This document shows, in pieces, positions 1 through 11,854 of a DNA stretch of 64,000 nt. The DNA lies in assembly GCA_033675265.1 (NCBI GenBank), contig JAUJYZ010001569.1:372001-436000 (forward strand), read 5' to 3'. Within the stretch, counting starts at the first letter, position 1, and every line of letters begins with the position of its first letter. The notes beneath the pieces are model-generated. The model was not told where the DNA came from, did no database searches, and was given only the letters and a program-made list of their open reading frames with translations. Made by a program: the position numbers and the translations under genes. The DNA comes from Actinostola sp. cb2023. Taxonomy: Eukaryota > Cnidaria > Anthozoa > Actiniaria > Actinostolidae.

Positions 1-354
1 TTATTTGAATCTATAAGACTGCGTTATTTTATGTATATATGAATACAGAGAATGACTGGACATTTGAAAAACAATAAGGTTTATAAAGATGTTCGAGAAA
101 AATAACAAGAATATATGCTACTTCGACGGCCCGTGGAATCACAGGACACAGATTCACAATCGATTCACAGGACACAAAGAAAGACAAAAAGAAAGCTTTT
201 TTTTCCCTCCAGCTGTCGAACCAAGTCCAAACCAAACTCAGAATTGCAGTATTTTATTCGACGTACGTTACTCGGCGAACCCATGCCAGCGTCGGCCGTT
301 GAATATTTCAGTTGAGTGAATAGTCCCTTTTCGCGTTCACAGATCCCGTTGTAA

Positions 355-538
355 AACCGCTGTACTTATTGACATCAGACGCATTTGTACAGGGTTAGCC
401 TCGAGTCAGTGTAAATTATTCAACAAGAACAGGAAAAAATGTTGACATGAAACAATAGAAACATTTTTGAATTGCATGGACTGTTTTCTGAATCGAGGCT
501 AAGCCTGTACAAATGCGTCTTTTGTCAAGGACAGCGGT
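355..538. repeat. Imperfect inverted repeat, MITE-like
   Basis: The segment near 378-407 reappears as its reverse complement near 490-519 with about 28 of 30 bases matching. A weaker match extends outward to about 355 and 538. The loop is about 80 bases. No coding potential or transposase is seen, so this is probably a small palindromic non-autonomous element or a foldback. Confidence 0.6.
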
Positions 539-539
539 C

Positions 540-1135
540 ATCTCTAAACAACGCGAGTATTCCCACAACAAATGCTTTGTACGGCGGCCCTAGCAACACT
601 AACGAATGCATATTCCGATTGAATAGAGCCCTCTCAATTGCCTCTCTTCCAAATTGTTTAAAGAAACCCTTTCTTTTCCTTCCAAAGTCTCACTAAACGT
701 GGCTCACAAAATGGCTTCAGAATGATCTTGGAAGAGTTATCGCAACGGAAGTAGTTTAGAGCAATAAGAGCTGTTCTGTGATTGGTTCAAATCTTATCAG
801 ACCATATAACGAGTGATTTGATTGGAGGTCTCCGTATTTCGAGACGTGAACAAAATCTGATATGATATGTGATAAGTCGGTTGGTGAGCGACATCAGGAT
901 CGACGTACCGAGAGCGAACTGGGACCGACTTATGGAATCAGTCTAATTGTATGCACGCTCCTCTTGGAAACCAGCTTTAAGGTGAAGGGGCTAGCGTGTT
1001 GAAATAAAGTTTTGTTTTGTACCTCCAACACACAACCAACATGGCCGCTGCGTCTTTGTACTTCAAATCTTCAGGGATTGATTGCAAACCAGCAATGGAG
1101 TACCGCCGGAAGTGATGACGTCAGAAAAAAATAAA
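540..1135. other. Gene-poor spacer
   Basis: No convincing exon, RNA gene or strong repeat was seen on either strand. The short reading frames here have no recognisable domain or splice context. Confidence 0.5.
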
Positions 1136-1138
1136 AAT

Positions 1139-1577
1139 TTCGCTTTATCAACTTTCGATCACCAATTTCGAAAGAACATCAAGAAAGAAGCTTACATGCC
1201 AAATTTGACAGCAATCGGTCAAATAACGGCTGAGATATGGCTATAGTTGAATATATTTATCTTATCTTATATTACATTGATGTATATTGTATATTTTGTA
1301 ATTATTGATGTCAGGGACACCTGGGAGAACAGCTTGCTGAAGGTGTTCCCTGCTTAAATAAAGCTTATTATTATTATTATTATTATAATTTCCCCTCACA
1401 AATCACTGTAATTTCGGCTTGGTTCGTAACGCCAAGCAGCGACTATTACAGTGATTTGTGGTGGGAAATTATATATTCAACTAGCCATATCTCAGCCGAT
1501 ATTTAACCGATTGCTCTCAAATTTGGCATGTAAGCTTCTTTCTTGTTGTTCTTTCGAAAGCTGATAAAGCGAAAAAA
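1139..1577. repeat. Nested inverted repeats enclosing a retrotransposon tail
   Basis: An outer inverted repeat pairs about 1140-1258 with about 1471-1577; both contain versions of AAATTTGGCATGTAAGCTTC. An inner inverted repeat pairs 1384-1412 with 1444-1472 around CAAATCACTGTAAT. The outer arms look like a MITE, with a LINE-like 3' tail lying between the two palindromes. Two insertions, one inside the other, is the simplest reading. Confidence 0.6.
1250..1385 (+). mobile_element. Truncated non-LTR retrotransposon 3' tail
   Basis: The segment ends in CTTAAATAAAGC followed by (TTA)n. This is the usual 3' end of truncated CR1/L2-type LINEs or LINE-dependent SINEs in invertebrates. No reverse transcriptase remains. 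The family assignment comes from the style of the tail only. Confidence 0.45.
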
Positions 1578-2317
1578 AGTTCATTAGCTAGTTAGTACAT
1601 TAGCGTTATATTTTAAAAGAGAGAACTAAAACATTTGTTGATCAAATCTCTTCGAATATATAGGTATTGCCGCAGATATGAGGTTATGTTGTCATAGTAA
1701 CAACAAAGAACAGACATGGTAACCAAGCCTTTGAATGAAAGTGAGGCATCCAATCTTATTATTCAAACTTCATACACTGTACTGAATTGTGGCCTCTGAT
1801 TGGCTAAACTCGATCACGTGATTATGTGTTATCTGATGACAACGGCACTAGTGCCGTCTATCACAGTTTTACGCACGGTGCAGCGGTGTCATGGCGGCTG
1901 TTGATCCTGACAAAGACAGGTTTAACCAACTAGCTAAAGAAGAAACAGCCTAAAACGACTGTTCGTCAAACTCGTTGTGGAGTTTCAGTGATTAACTAAA
2001 AAACGAACCTAATTATTATTCAAAACAAGCACTTTTTGCCGTCGGCCTCGGCTATCAGTCTGTTCTTGTTCGTTGAGTGAAGAAGCTCAGAGCTTAAAAT
2101 GATGAATGAAACTTGCCTTGTTATGACTTAAAAACAAAAAAATAAATGCTTAATCGTGTTTTCTTTGTAGAATGGTTGCAATTGGAATGGTTGTAGAGGA
2201 GATATCCAGCGGAAGCGTTGGAAGATCTAGTTAAATATATTTTTGCTTTATTTACCGTGATTAAAATTATATTTTGAACATTTTACCACTGCAGTGTATT
2301 CAGTTTGAATAATAAAT

Positions 2318-2489
2318 GGGTTAGAGACTTCTAGTTCTACTTTACCGGCAAATAGACGCACTTGCTGGCTGTAGAATGAACTCGAAATTCTTCATACTGC
2401 ACTCGGCTACGCCTCGAGCAGTATTTGAATTCTCGTTCATTCTACAGCCAGCGCGTGCGTCTATTTGCCGGTAACTCAGTCTCTAACCC
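2318..2489. repeat. Inverted repeat, MITE-like
   Basis: GGGTTAGAGACT at 2318 is mirrored by AGTCTCTAACCC at 2478-2489. The arms (about 75 bp each) share TTTACCGGCAAATAGACGCA and the GGCTGTAGAATGAA segment. The spacer is short. This is a compact foldback with no coding content. Confidence 0.7.
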
Positions 2490-2564
2490 TTAAATAACTT
2501 CCTGTTCGCGATTGTTGAAGGTATGAATAGCGCTATCCGTTGTACAAGAGCCGACATCACCATA

Positions 2565-2775
2565 AGCCATCCAGTAGGTCAGTAGAAAATGACAGAAACA
2601 AGCAACAGACAATAATTCGTCGAGAAACTCCTCCGAAACATTAGCAAAACGCGACGACGAAGCCGCCATTTTGTTTGTTTACATCTACTCGGGGTCTATG
2701 AGCTGATAGACCACTAGTAGTGAACCAATCACATTGCAGGATTTGCGATAGACCCATGGATGGTTTATGCTAAAT
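2565..2775 (+). repeat. Dispersed repeat, copy 1 (partner at 23105)
   Basis: About 210 bp aligns, in the same orientation and with few differences, to about 23105-23333. Shared landmarks are CATCCAGTAGGTCAGTAGAA, GCAAAACGCGACGACGAAG and GGATGGTTTATGCT. It is non-coding. Each copy ends at a similar point, which suggests an interspersed element and not a segmental duplication. Confidence 0.75.
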
Positions 2776-2889
2776 TTGGATAACTAATGGTAGCACAATC
2801 CATTATGTGAACAATTCCAAGGGTCTGTCTTTGAACGTTAAAAGAGGGTTTTCTGAAGTTACTTTTGAAGATGGAGGCCGGTTTGCATC

Positions 2890-4735
2890 GCGTGCATAGT
2901 AATAGGGTTAATGTACCACAGAGACGCCACACTATCCACTCAAAGTCGTATATTAACTTAGTTTATTGTATGCGTGTATATTAGTAGGGTTAATGTACCA
3001 CAGAGACGCCATACTATCCACTCAAAGTCGTATTAACCGTTAGTTTATTGCATGCGTGTATATTAGTAGGGTTAATGTACCTTGTAGACGCCATACTATC
3101 CACTCAAAGTCGTATTAACTTAGTTTATTGCATGCGTGTATATTAGTAGGGTTAATGTACCTTGTAGACGCCATACTATCCACTCAAAGTCGTATTAACT
3201 TAGTTTATTGCATGCGTGTATATTAGTAGGGTTAATGTACCTTGTAGACGCCATACTATCCACTCAAAGTCGTATTAACTTAGTTTATTGCATGCGTGTA
3301 TATTAGTAGGGTTAATGTACCTTGTAGACGCCATACTATCCACTCAAAGTCGTGTTAACTTAGTTTATTGCATGCGTGTATATTAGTAGGGTTAATCTAC
3401 CTTGTAGACGCCATACTATCCACTCAAAGTCGTATTAACTTAGTTTATTGCATGCGTGTATATTAGTAGGGTTAATGTAACTCAGAGACGCCATACTATC
3501 CACTCAAAGTCGTATTAACTTAGTTTATTGCATGCGTGTATATTAGTAGGATTAATGTACCTTGTAGACGCCATACTATCCACTCAAAGTCGTATTAACT
3601 TAGTTTATTGCATGCGTGTATATTAGTAGGGTTAATGTACCTTGTAGACGCCATACTATCCACTCAAAGTCGTGTTAACTTAGTTTATTGCATGCGTGTA
3701 TATTAGTAGGGTTAATGTACCTTGTAGACGCCATACTATCCACTCAAAGTCGTGTTAACTTAGTTTATTGCATGCGTGTATATTAGTAGGGTTAATCTAC
3801 CTTGTAGACGCCATACTATCCACTCAAAGTCGTATTAACTTAGTTTATTGCATGCGTGTATATTAGTAGGGTTAATGTAACTCAGAGACGCCATACTATC
3901 CACTCAAAGTCGTATTAACTTAGTTTATTGCATGCGTGTATATTAGTAGGGTTAATGTACCTTGTAGACGCCATACTATCCACTCAAAGTCGTATTAACT
4001 TAGTTTATTGCATGCGTGTATATTAGTAGGGTTAATGTACCTTGTAGACGCCATACTATCCACTCAAAGTCGTGTTAACTTAGTTTATTGCATGCGTGTA
4101 TATTAGTAGGGTTAATGTACCTTGTAGACGCCATACTATCCACTCAAAGTCGTATTAACTTAGTTTATTGCATGCGTGTATATTAGTAGGGTTAATGTAA
4201 CTCAGAGACGCCATACTATCCACTCAAAGTCGTATTAACTTAGTTTATTGCATGCGTGTATATTAGTAGGGTTAATGTACCACAGAGACGCCATACTATC
4301 CACTCAAAGTCGTATTAACTTAGTTTATTACATGCGTGTATATTAGTAGGGTTAATGTACCTTGTAGACGCCATACTATCCACTCAAAGTCGTATTAACT
4401 TAGTTTATTGCATGCGTGTATATTAGTAGGGTTAATGTAACTCAGAGACGCCATACTATCCACTCAAAGTCGTGTTAACTTAGTTTATTGTATGCGTGTA
4501 TATTAGTAGGGTTAATGTACCTTGTAGACGCCATACTATCCACTCAAAGTCGTATTAACTTAGTTTATTGTATGCGTGTATATTAGTAGGGTTAATGTAC
4601 CTTGTAGACGCCATACTATCCACTCAAAGTCGTGTTAACTTAGTTTATTGTATGCGTGTATATTAGTAGGGTTAATGTACCTTGTAGACGCCATACTATC
4701 CACTCAAAGTCGTGTTAACTTAGTTTATTGCATGC
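2890..4735. repeat. 80-bp satellite array, about 23 copies
   Basis: A unit containing CGCCATACTATCCACTCAAA and ATGCGTGTATATTAGTAGGG repeats every 80 bp. Copies differ at a few diagnostic sites: CTTGTAG, CTCAGAG or CACAGAG before ACGCC, CGTATT or CGTGTT, and GTAC, CTAC or GTAA. The variants recur in blocks, suggesting a five-unit (400 bp) higher-order repeat in the middle of the array. There is no reading frame across units. Confidence 0.95.
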
Positions 4736-5000
4736 TGTTAGAAATACATTTTAAGCTTCACTGATTACTATTTGATACAAATGCATGTAAAAACATAATT
4801 CCTCGATGAAACTCTTTTCTTTTGCGTTCATCATACTTTACTTACAATAATAATAATAATAATAATAGTTTATTCACAATTCATCACACGTACACGAAAA
4901 TAAACAAATATAATAAGTTTTCAATACTTGGCTCATAAAAAATAGTTGTGAATGAAAGTCATTCATTGGTATGTCAGTCTGTATGTCAAGTTTGGCATAC

Positions 5001-8000
5001 CTGGACACGACTGAACACTGCATTCGCCTGATTCCACTGTGCTTTCTGTACAAGGTAGTCCACCATTATCAGGTTTTGGGTTGTTGCAGATGCGCATGCG
5101 TACACGAGTACCAGTCCCACACGTTACACTGCACGTCGACCAGGTGGACCACGGGCTCATACCACCGTTTACTGTACATGATATCACGTATTAGTTCCGA
5201 AAACAAAAACACGAATATACATGTCATATATATATATATATATAGTGAAGAGTAATTATGTTTCGTTCATTGCTGTTTAATCTACAGGTCTGTTTCGTGG
5301 GAACACAAGTGCTCTCACTCCTCAGGATTCCCTTTACAGCGTAATGTTGTTGCTATAATATATCATTGTTGCTTTAGAGACAAAGGACATTTCCTATATG
5401 ACTGTTTTAAAAGAACTATATGCAGCGCGACAGTACCATGCCGTGTTTTTTTCACAGTCTTTAGAGGCGTTTTCGTATGAGTGGGAAAGTTACGGTACCG
5501 TTCCGTGCCGTATTGAAAGAGTTTGATTGGATGAGATGCATTTTCACGCTTTTTCATTGGTTCAGAAAGGAAGCCATTTGAATGCACGGTACGTTCCCGG
5601 CGTAGGTTCAGTTCCACTCATACGAAAACGACTCTATAACATAATGTTAAATATTAAAACCTTCAAACACGACCATTCAGTCAACTGAATCACATGTGAG
5701 AAATGAATACTAACTACAACTGAAACAAATACTGAAATAAACAAGCAAACAAACAAACAAACAAACAAACCCTGAAATGAAAATCAGGAGGAAAATGGCG
5801 GCTAGTTCTTGCTTTACTCACCAATACAGGTTTTCTTTGCGACTGCATCGGATTTGGCCTTCAGTAGATCATCATAAGTAGCACTCTCAAAGATATGATC
5901 CAATGGGGGATTGCTAGTAAGAATATTGAGCTCATTTTCGAAGGCAAGCTTTTCAGCGACTGGTAGACCTTGAGATACCGAGGCGGCGTACACAGCAACA
6001 GGACCGGCTTGTAGGTCAGCGGATGGCTGTTTGATCAAATCAGTAGCGTTGATACTTTTCCCTTTCGATACAAAGAGATCCGTGGATCGAGCTCCTATAA
6101 CAAATATGGCTAGTCGACTGGCTTTGCGAAGTGGTGCCTTGTTGAAGACATCGATAGCTTTCAAGATGGCTAAATCAGTCCTCGTAGCACCTGGTTTAAA
6201 GTAGATATTACTAATAGCATCATCTAATGTCTTCTTATCTCGGAATGAAGTGAGGGCGATTGGAACTTCTGGAGTGGAATGGTACTGAACCACTCCAACC
6301 CTGGTGTACTGGACATCAAACTTAGAGGCAACCTGCCTGGTAAAGTTGATGATTTTGTCCCAGTTTAACGCACCAACGCTCTCCGAACTGTCCAAGACGA
6401 ATAGAAGATCGATCGGCTTTTGACACAGACCTTGAATGAGCAACGAAATCATGTAAACAACACAGAACTGAACAGTTTTGTTGCATTTTTAACGCAGTTA
6501 GCACTTGCACTGCACATTCGCGTGATGGGCGGCAATGTACAGGACCCGAAATGATCCCTGGCTCCGAAATGATCCCTGGACCCGAAATGATCCCCAAAGT
6601 GTCTAGATTGGCTCCGAAATGATACCGGACCCGAAATGATCCCCAGACTGGCTCTGAAATGATCCCCAGTGAAATTCGGGAATGGTCCTAATCAGTCCCG
6701 TTCCTTTCCTATTCTCTTTTTCTTTCTTCCTCAATAATAATAATAATAATAATAATAATTAACGATAACAATAATCATCATCATCATCATCATCATAATA
6801 ATAACGATAACAATAATCATCATCATCATCATCATAATAATAATAACGATAACAATAATAATCATCATCATCATCATCATAATAATAATAATAACGATAA
6901 CAATCATCATTATCATCAGCATCATCATCATAATAATAATAACAACGATAACAATCATCATCATCATCATCATAATAATAACGATAACAATAATAATAAT
7001 CATCATCATCATAATAATAACGATAACAATCATCATTATCATCATCATCATCATCATAATAATAATAACGATAACAATAATCATCATCATCATAATAATA
7101 ATAATAATAACGATAACAATAATCATCATCATCATAATAATAATAACGATAACAATAATAATCATCATCATCATCATAATAATAATAACAATAATAATAA
7201 TCATCATCATCATAGTAATCATAATAATAATAATAATAACTCACAATATATTTTCAGTGAGGTGTGTTAGGTATTACTTACATATTTTCTTTCTTCCTCT
7301 CTTTCTCTCTCTCTCTTCCTTTCTCTCTTTCTTTCTTAGTTTCTTTCTTTTTTTTCTTTCTCTATTTCTCTAATTCCTTCCTTCTTTGTCACTACGCTGT
7401 TATGCTAGTTTCGTAGTCTAGGCAGCCGGTGTGCTGGTAAGGTAGTTTCGTCTACTGGACATTTCAGTGTGGCGGAAGACTGCGAAAATGTCAAGTCAAA
7501 TGATGGTACAATGTTTAGCTTTTCTATCTTTTATACTGGTGTTTTTGTGTCATGTTTTGGAAGCGGGTTCAGTTGACAAGAAAGTGAAGGTAAGCTGATA
7601 GATCAAATCCAATTTCTCATGCATGGCCAGGCTCTAGGCTACTAATTTAGCCTACTTCAATGCTGTAGAGTACAGACAGCATTAAACCGTGCATCATAAA
7701 TAGTACTGTACTGTACTTTTCTATTTCTATTGTTTAATTAGTGCTATTATCAGCTATTTACTGCACAAAACGTTGCACGGTTTTGGTGTCCGTGTACTCT
7801 ATTTAAAATTAATATTTTCAGTCAGTACAAATTAAACCCATCTATAAAGACCATCTAATTTTATATTTTATATTTATAACCTCAGCTGAACCATACATTC
7901 CTTTCCAATTGTTATACGCCCATTGAACTAGCCAATTAAATCACTCGTATTATCAGTGCCAAAACAGTTCCCACACTTTGAGTTATTTTTAGAGATATCG

Positions 8001-9998
8001 TGTTGCAAAGCTCTAGCTTGTTTTAAAAAATTCATAATCTGATCAATGATGTTTAAACCCGGTTACAAAAAAATGTAAATGACCACAGATAATGATAACT
8101 CTACAAAGAAAATCATCCGACGAGGACTTGTGCTTTATTTGTGCCAAAAGTGAGTCAAAGGCGAGGAAAACCCGGAAATATTCTGATCTGACGAACGAAA
8201 GTTAATTTACCAATTGTCCCGTACTTTGGATATCAACATACAAGAATATTTTGAATACGGTATTACTCTTTGGCTGTGTTCACACTGGGACTTTCTTCTC
8301 GATTTAAGCCGGTCATGTTTGCTTAAGCGTTCACACACGAACTTGAAAACCACGAACTATTGCCGGCAAAGAGCTAAACTTCAAAGAAAAAGCCAATGTT
8401 TACTTAGACGTTTCGACCCCAGTTCCGAACTAGGGTTGTAGCCGTACCACAACAAAAGCAACCAATCAAATGAGTTCTTGAGTTAATTGAATTAATTAAG
8501 CGTGTGAATTTGGCGCTAATGGTACCGAGTTCTTCTTGTCTCTTGTTGAATATTCTAGCGAGTAATTCATGGCGAATAATAATATCGTTTAGCTTCAAGT
8601 ATTTATTTGGCTTTCGCTACGTCTTCAGCCATTTTTTTCAACTTGGCGCGCGATTGAATTCCCGACAATGATAGGAGTGACGACAGCAATGTGACAGCTC
8701 AGCTCGGTAACTTATCGCGTGTGTGAACGCTTTACTCTAACCATTAATTGCTATGTAAACATTCAACGTCTTGATTCTAGATCGAAAAGTCCCAGTGTGA
8801 ACACGGCCTTTGTCTGTCTGCAGAAGTTGCTTTGCTAAATAAATGACCATGCAGAATCGTGTGTACCGTTGTCATAGATCAGTTGTTTGATATATCAGTA
8901 ATGACTTTCCATGACCAGTCGGAAGTTGATGAACAAATCCTTTTGTTCAAAATAAATCGCTCGGATCGATTGACTTTTGCTGGTGGATATTCAACTGTTG
9001 AATTTTGAAAACATCACATCACTGAACTGTCAGTTCACGTGATGTTTGGGAGTGGAAGTCCATAGAGGTCAAAGTCCGCACCACCACAGATTTAAGAGAT
9101 TCGTTCTGATTGGCTAATCCACTGGAAAGGAATGTATCGCTCATCTGAGCAGACCCTGTGGCCAGCGAAGTAAAACTGAAGCCTGGACACGGGTCTGCTT
9201 TAGGAGGCTAGCATTTCCCCCGACTGATGGATTATTATTATTAGCAGTTATAGGAGCTCTGTCACTTTGTTTACTCCCGGTTCACTACTAAATTTAACCA
9301 CCTATATTTTTCAATGTTGTCGTTTGTATATCAATGTCAATCTTCTCCACCCTCAATCACCTTCGTTCCTTTTTGGCTTAGTATTATCCCTCTGTGTTTA
9401 CTTAGCAAACGTACTGTTATTTTATGACTTCCTTCAATTTAAAGGTAATTTTGTACGTCACAAAAAGATTGTGACAAAGCTCCTTTGAGTATCATTACAA
9501 TTCAGTTAAATACAGTTGGTAAAAAGCAATATACATGTATTAATCTCGTTGAGTTGTTTAATAAAATAAATAAACGCTATAATATTTTTTATTGTGAATT
9601 TGTTGACCAAGGAATGAATCCAAGGGACTGATCAACCATTCCTGAATTTCACTGGGGATCATTTCGGATCCAGTCTGGGGATCATTTCGGGTCCGGTATC
9701 ATTTCGGAGCCATTATGATGATGATACGATGATGATGATGATGATGATGATTATTGCTATTGTTATTATTATTATTATTATGATGATGATGATGATGATG
9801 ATGATGATTGTTATCGTTATTATTATTATTATTATGATAATGATGATTGTTATCGTTATTATTATTATGATGATGATGATTATTATTATTATTATTATTA
9901 TTATTGTTATCGTTATTATTATTATGATGATGATGATGATGATGATTATTGTTATCGTTATTATTATTATTATGATGATGATGATGATGATTGTTATC

Positions 9999-10031
<33 letters not shown>

Positions 10032-11854
10032 GAGGAAGAAAGAAAAAGAGAATAGGAAAGGAACGGGACTGATTAGGACCATTCCCGAATTTCACTGGGG
10101 ATCATTTCAGAGCCAGTCTGGGGATCATTTCGGGTCCGGTATCATTTCGGAGCCAATCTAGACACTTTGGGGATCATTTCGGGTCCAGGGATCATTTCGG
10201 AGCAAGGGATCATTTCGGGTCCTGTACAGCAACCTTTGAGGAGTTTTGATTTATCAATAACTAAATGTAACCATGCAGCCTTATGCGCCTCTTACTTTAT
10301 TGGCGCGTAGAAGTTAGGTGACAGGTGACAAATGTAACCATGCAGTTACAAACCTTTGCTAGCCTTATCATCTGATGCTCGTTTGAAAAGTCGTTCAACT
10401 CCATCTATATAAGATATATTAGAATATCGTTAAGACTCCATCTATATAAGATATATTAGAATATCGTTAAGACTCCATCTATATAAGATATATTAGAATA
10501 TCGTTAAAGGGGGACTCTGACGAAAATCGTTCGAAATTTAATTGAGCTGAAACTTCACTGAAATAATCTCAAAGAGCCATACAATTACTAGTTAATGTGT
10601 TATCTCAAAATTCCTATGGGACGTATTGCATTTTTATGAATCTTTAGAAGTGTCAGTGATGTCATCTACTCAACCCAAACAATCAACACGGCTTCGCTCC
10701 ATACATTTCTTTGTGTTTAGTTTCTTGAATTATTTTATCTCTATGAAGCTAAAAGTTTGGGTGAAGGAGTTTTCTTACGTTATTTGTGCTAAGGATTGAT
10801 TGTCTGACCAGTTGTCTTCAATGCAGAGCTGTTATCTGAACAAAACATTGAGATATTTTGATCACAAAACTACAAAGAAATGTATGGAGCTGAATGTTGG
10901 GTTGAGTAGATGACGTCACTGACACCTCTAAAGATTCATAAAAATATAGTACTTCCCTCTGGAATATCGAAAAAAGATTTTAACTAGTGATTATTAGACC
11001 CTTGAAGAATTATTCAATGAAGTTTCAGCTAAATTAAATTTCGAACGATTTTCATCAGAGTCCCCCTTTAAGACTCTTTCAGATTTCATTGTACACTTCT
11101 GAAAAAAAAAGTCAGTAACATCTGCAGAGGAATTCCTGAACTAAACTAAATATACCCACAGGTTTCCCTTTTTAATACTTCGATCACGCAAGAGCATAAC
11201 GAAATCAAACGCGAATTTAACATTTAACGAAACCCATTTTCCAAGGAAATTATTGTCACCGAGCTAAATATTTGAAAAATGTTGTGTAATAATAGCGATA
11301 TTTTCTCGGTACAGACGAAAGGGAATTGTACCGTATAACAAGTCTTTTTATACTAATAATTACTATGTCTTGTGGTCGTGGCTCCCCCTATTTACTAGCT
11401 GCGTTTGTTCACGCTATATTGTAGATTGTGGTGTTGATATTTGTGTATGAAAAAGTTGGACATTATATTTTACTCAGTCTCCTAAACTACGAATGATGTT
11501 TTTCAAACTAAAACATTCCCCTCCATTTTATTTGAAAAGTAGTTGTCTATAACTCGACATGGCACTTGTCAAGCTTCTAATGATGAAGAAGGAGTTGCCA
11601 AAAAAGCTTATCGTTTACACAGACTTCAAGTACTATGCATTTACAAACGTAATCGAAATTGGCGGTGTGTTTGCCAGTTGTTTCACGGCTTCAAATCGAT
11701 GTTCCTCTAGAATTCCTGTACTTGATTACATGGTTTACTGAATGCTGAATTAGTTATACGAGATTTACTAACCTGTTGGACGATAAATTCTTGCTACAGA
11801 ACCACCAAACAAGAAACAAAGACCCACAACGACAAGAACCCTGGCTACAGCCAT
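5001..11854 (-). CDS. Gene E: secreted VWA-TSP1 protein (partial, 3 exons seen)
   Basis: Three exons are supported on the minus strand. Exon 1 is 11854-11773 (signal peptide beginning MAVARVLVVVGLCFLF, 27 codons plus one base, donor GTTAGT). Exon 2 is 6430-5822 (609 bp, acceptor AAG, donor GTGAGT), a full VWA domain starting CQKPIDLLFVLDSSES. Exon 3 is 5171-5001 (171 bp), a thrombospondin type-1 repeat with WSTWSTCSVTCGTGTRVR and its cysteines. All junctions are phase 1 and fit each other. VWA-TSP1 proteins usually act in extracellular matrix or adhesion. The MIDAS DxSxS (DSSES) is present, but the usual TDG aspartate position reads VIGARS, so metal-dependent binding may be lost. Linking exon 1 to exon 2 across a 5.3-kb intron is inferred from phase and order. 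No stop or terminal exon was found; more exons may lie below 5001. Confidence 0.7.
5464..5634. mobile_element. TA-flanked MITE, copy 1
   Basis: A 171-bp palindromic element with ends GAGGCGTTTTCGTATGAGTG and its near complement CACTCATACGAAAACGACTC, flanked by TA on both sides. Two relatives lie at 22496 and 50884. A TA duplication and lack of coding capacity suggest a Tc1/mariner-type MITE, though that superfamily call is inferred. Confidence 0.75.
6536..7250. repeat. GGATCATTTCGG-type repeat plus (ATC/AAT)n tract
   Basis: A run of variants of CCGAAATGATCC (6540-6670) is followed by a pyrimidine-rich stretch and then about 500 bp of ATC/AAT/ACG trinucleotides with regular ATAACGATAACAAT interruptions. 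The same unit occurs inverted at about 10032-10226. Long reading frames here are low-complexity artefacts. Confidence 0.85.
7275..7400. repeat. Polypyrimidine (TTCT)n tract
   Basis: Almost continuous C/T on the plus strand, simple-sequence in character. It lies upstream of the plus-strand signal-peptide exon at 7488; whether it acts as a promoter element is unknown. Confidence 0.7.
7488..7589 (+). CDS. Orphan first exon encoding a signal peptide
   Basis: ATG at 7488 opens 34 codons starting MSSQMMVQCLAFLSFILVFL, a strong hydrophobic secretion signal, followed by AGSVDKKVK and a consensus donor (AAG/GTAAGC) in phase 0. It lies on the plus strand inside the large intron of gene E, opposite to the cluster. 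I could not identify the next exon with confidence. A possible one at about 8096-8149 (phase 0 start, containing SSDEDLCFICAK, donor GTGAGT) is only weakly supported. Confidence 0.5.
8272..8808. mobile_element. MITE with GGC(T/C)GTGTTCACACTGGGAC ends
   Basis: The terminal inverted repeat at 8272-8300 matches the complement of 8780-8808. A second inner inverted pair (GCGTTCACAC versus GTGTGAACGC) is present. About 537 bp long with no transposase. The target duplication is not clear, so the superfamily is unassigned. Confidence 0.75.
9625..10228. repeat. Second copy of the GGATCATTTCGG/trinucleotide repeat
   Basis: GGGGATCATTTCGG motifs (9650-9715) lead into a (TAT/GAT)n tract (9716-10030) and then a 195-bp segment that is the reverse complement of 6536-6730. 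The right side repeats the left-side motif in the same orientation. Together with 6536-7250 it forms a large inverted pair about 2.4 kb apart. Confidence 0.8.
10395..10505. repeat. 37-bp tandem repeat, 3 copies
   Basis: The unit contains GACTCCATCTATATAAGATA and TTAGAATATCGTTAA, repeated three times almost identically. The TTAA ending the third copy is the insertion point of the next element; GACTC of a fourth copy resumes after it. Confidence 0.85.
10508..11067. mobile_element. 560-bp palindromic MITE with TTAA target duplication
   Basis: It begins AGGGGGACTCTGACGAAAAT and ends with the near complement (ATTTTCATCAGAGTCCCCCT). Long inverted arms include the ATACATTTCTTTG region and its complement. 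TTAA lies on both sides (10504-10507 and 11068-11071). TTAA is typical of piggyBac and Kolobok families. No transposase is seen. Confidence 0.8.
11072..11772. other. Spacer between a MITE and gene E exon 1
   Basis: AT-rich and without a convincing exon. The 60-codon plus-strand frame at 11559 has no domain, signal or splice support, so it is not annotated as a gene. Confidence 0.45.

Noticed and set aside
2890..4735. CRISPR-like array
   Set aside because: The whole 80-bp unit is conserved with no unique spacers, and the genome is eukaryotic; it is a satellite.
6731..7244. Long Met/Ile and Tyr/Asp reading frames on the minus strand
   Set aside because: They are translations of ATC/AAT trinucleotide repeats with no domain or splice context.
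9699..10082. Asn/His-rich reading frame on the minus strand
   Set aside because: Simple-repeat artefact; the same DNA is open in several frames.
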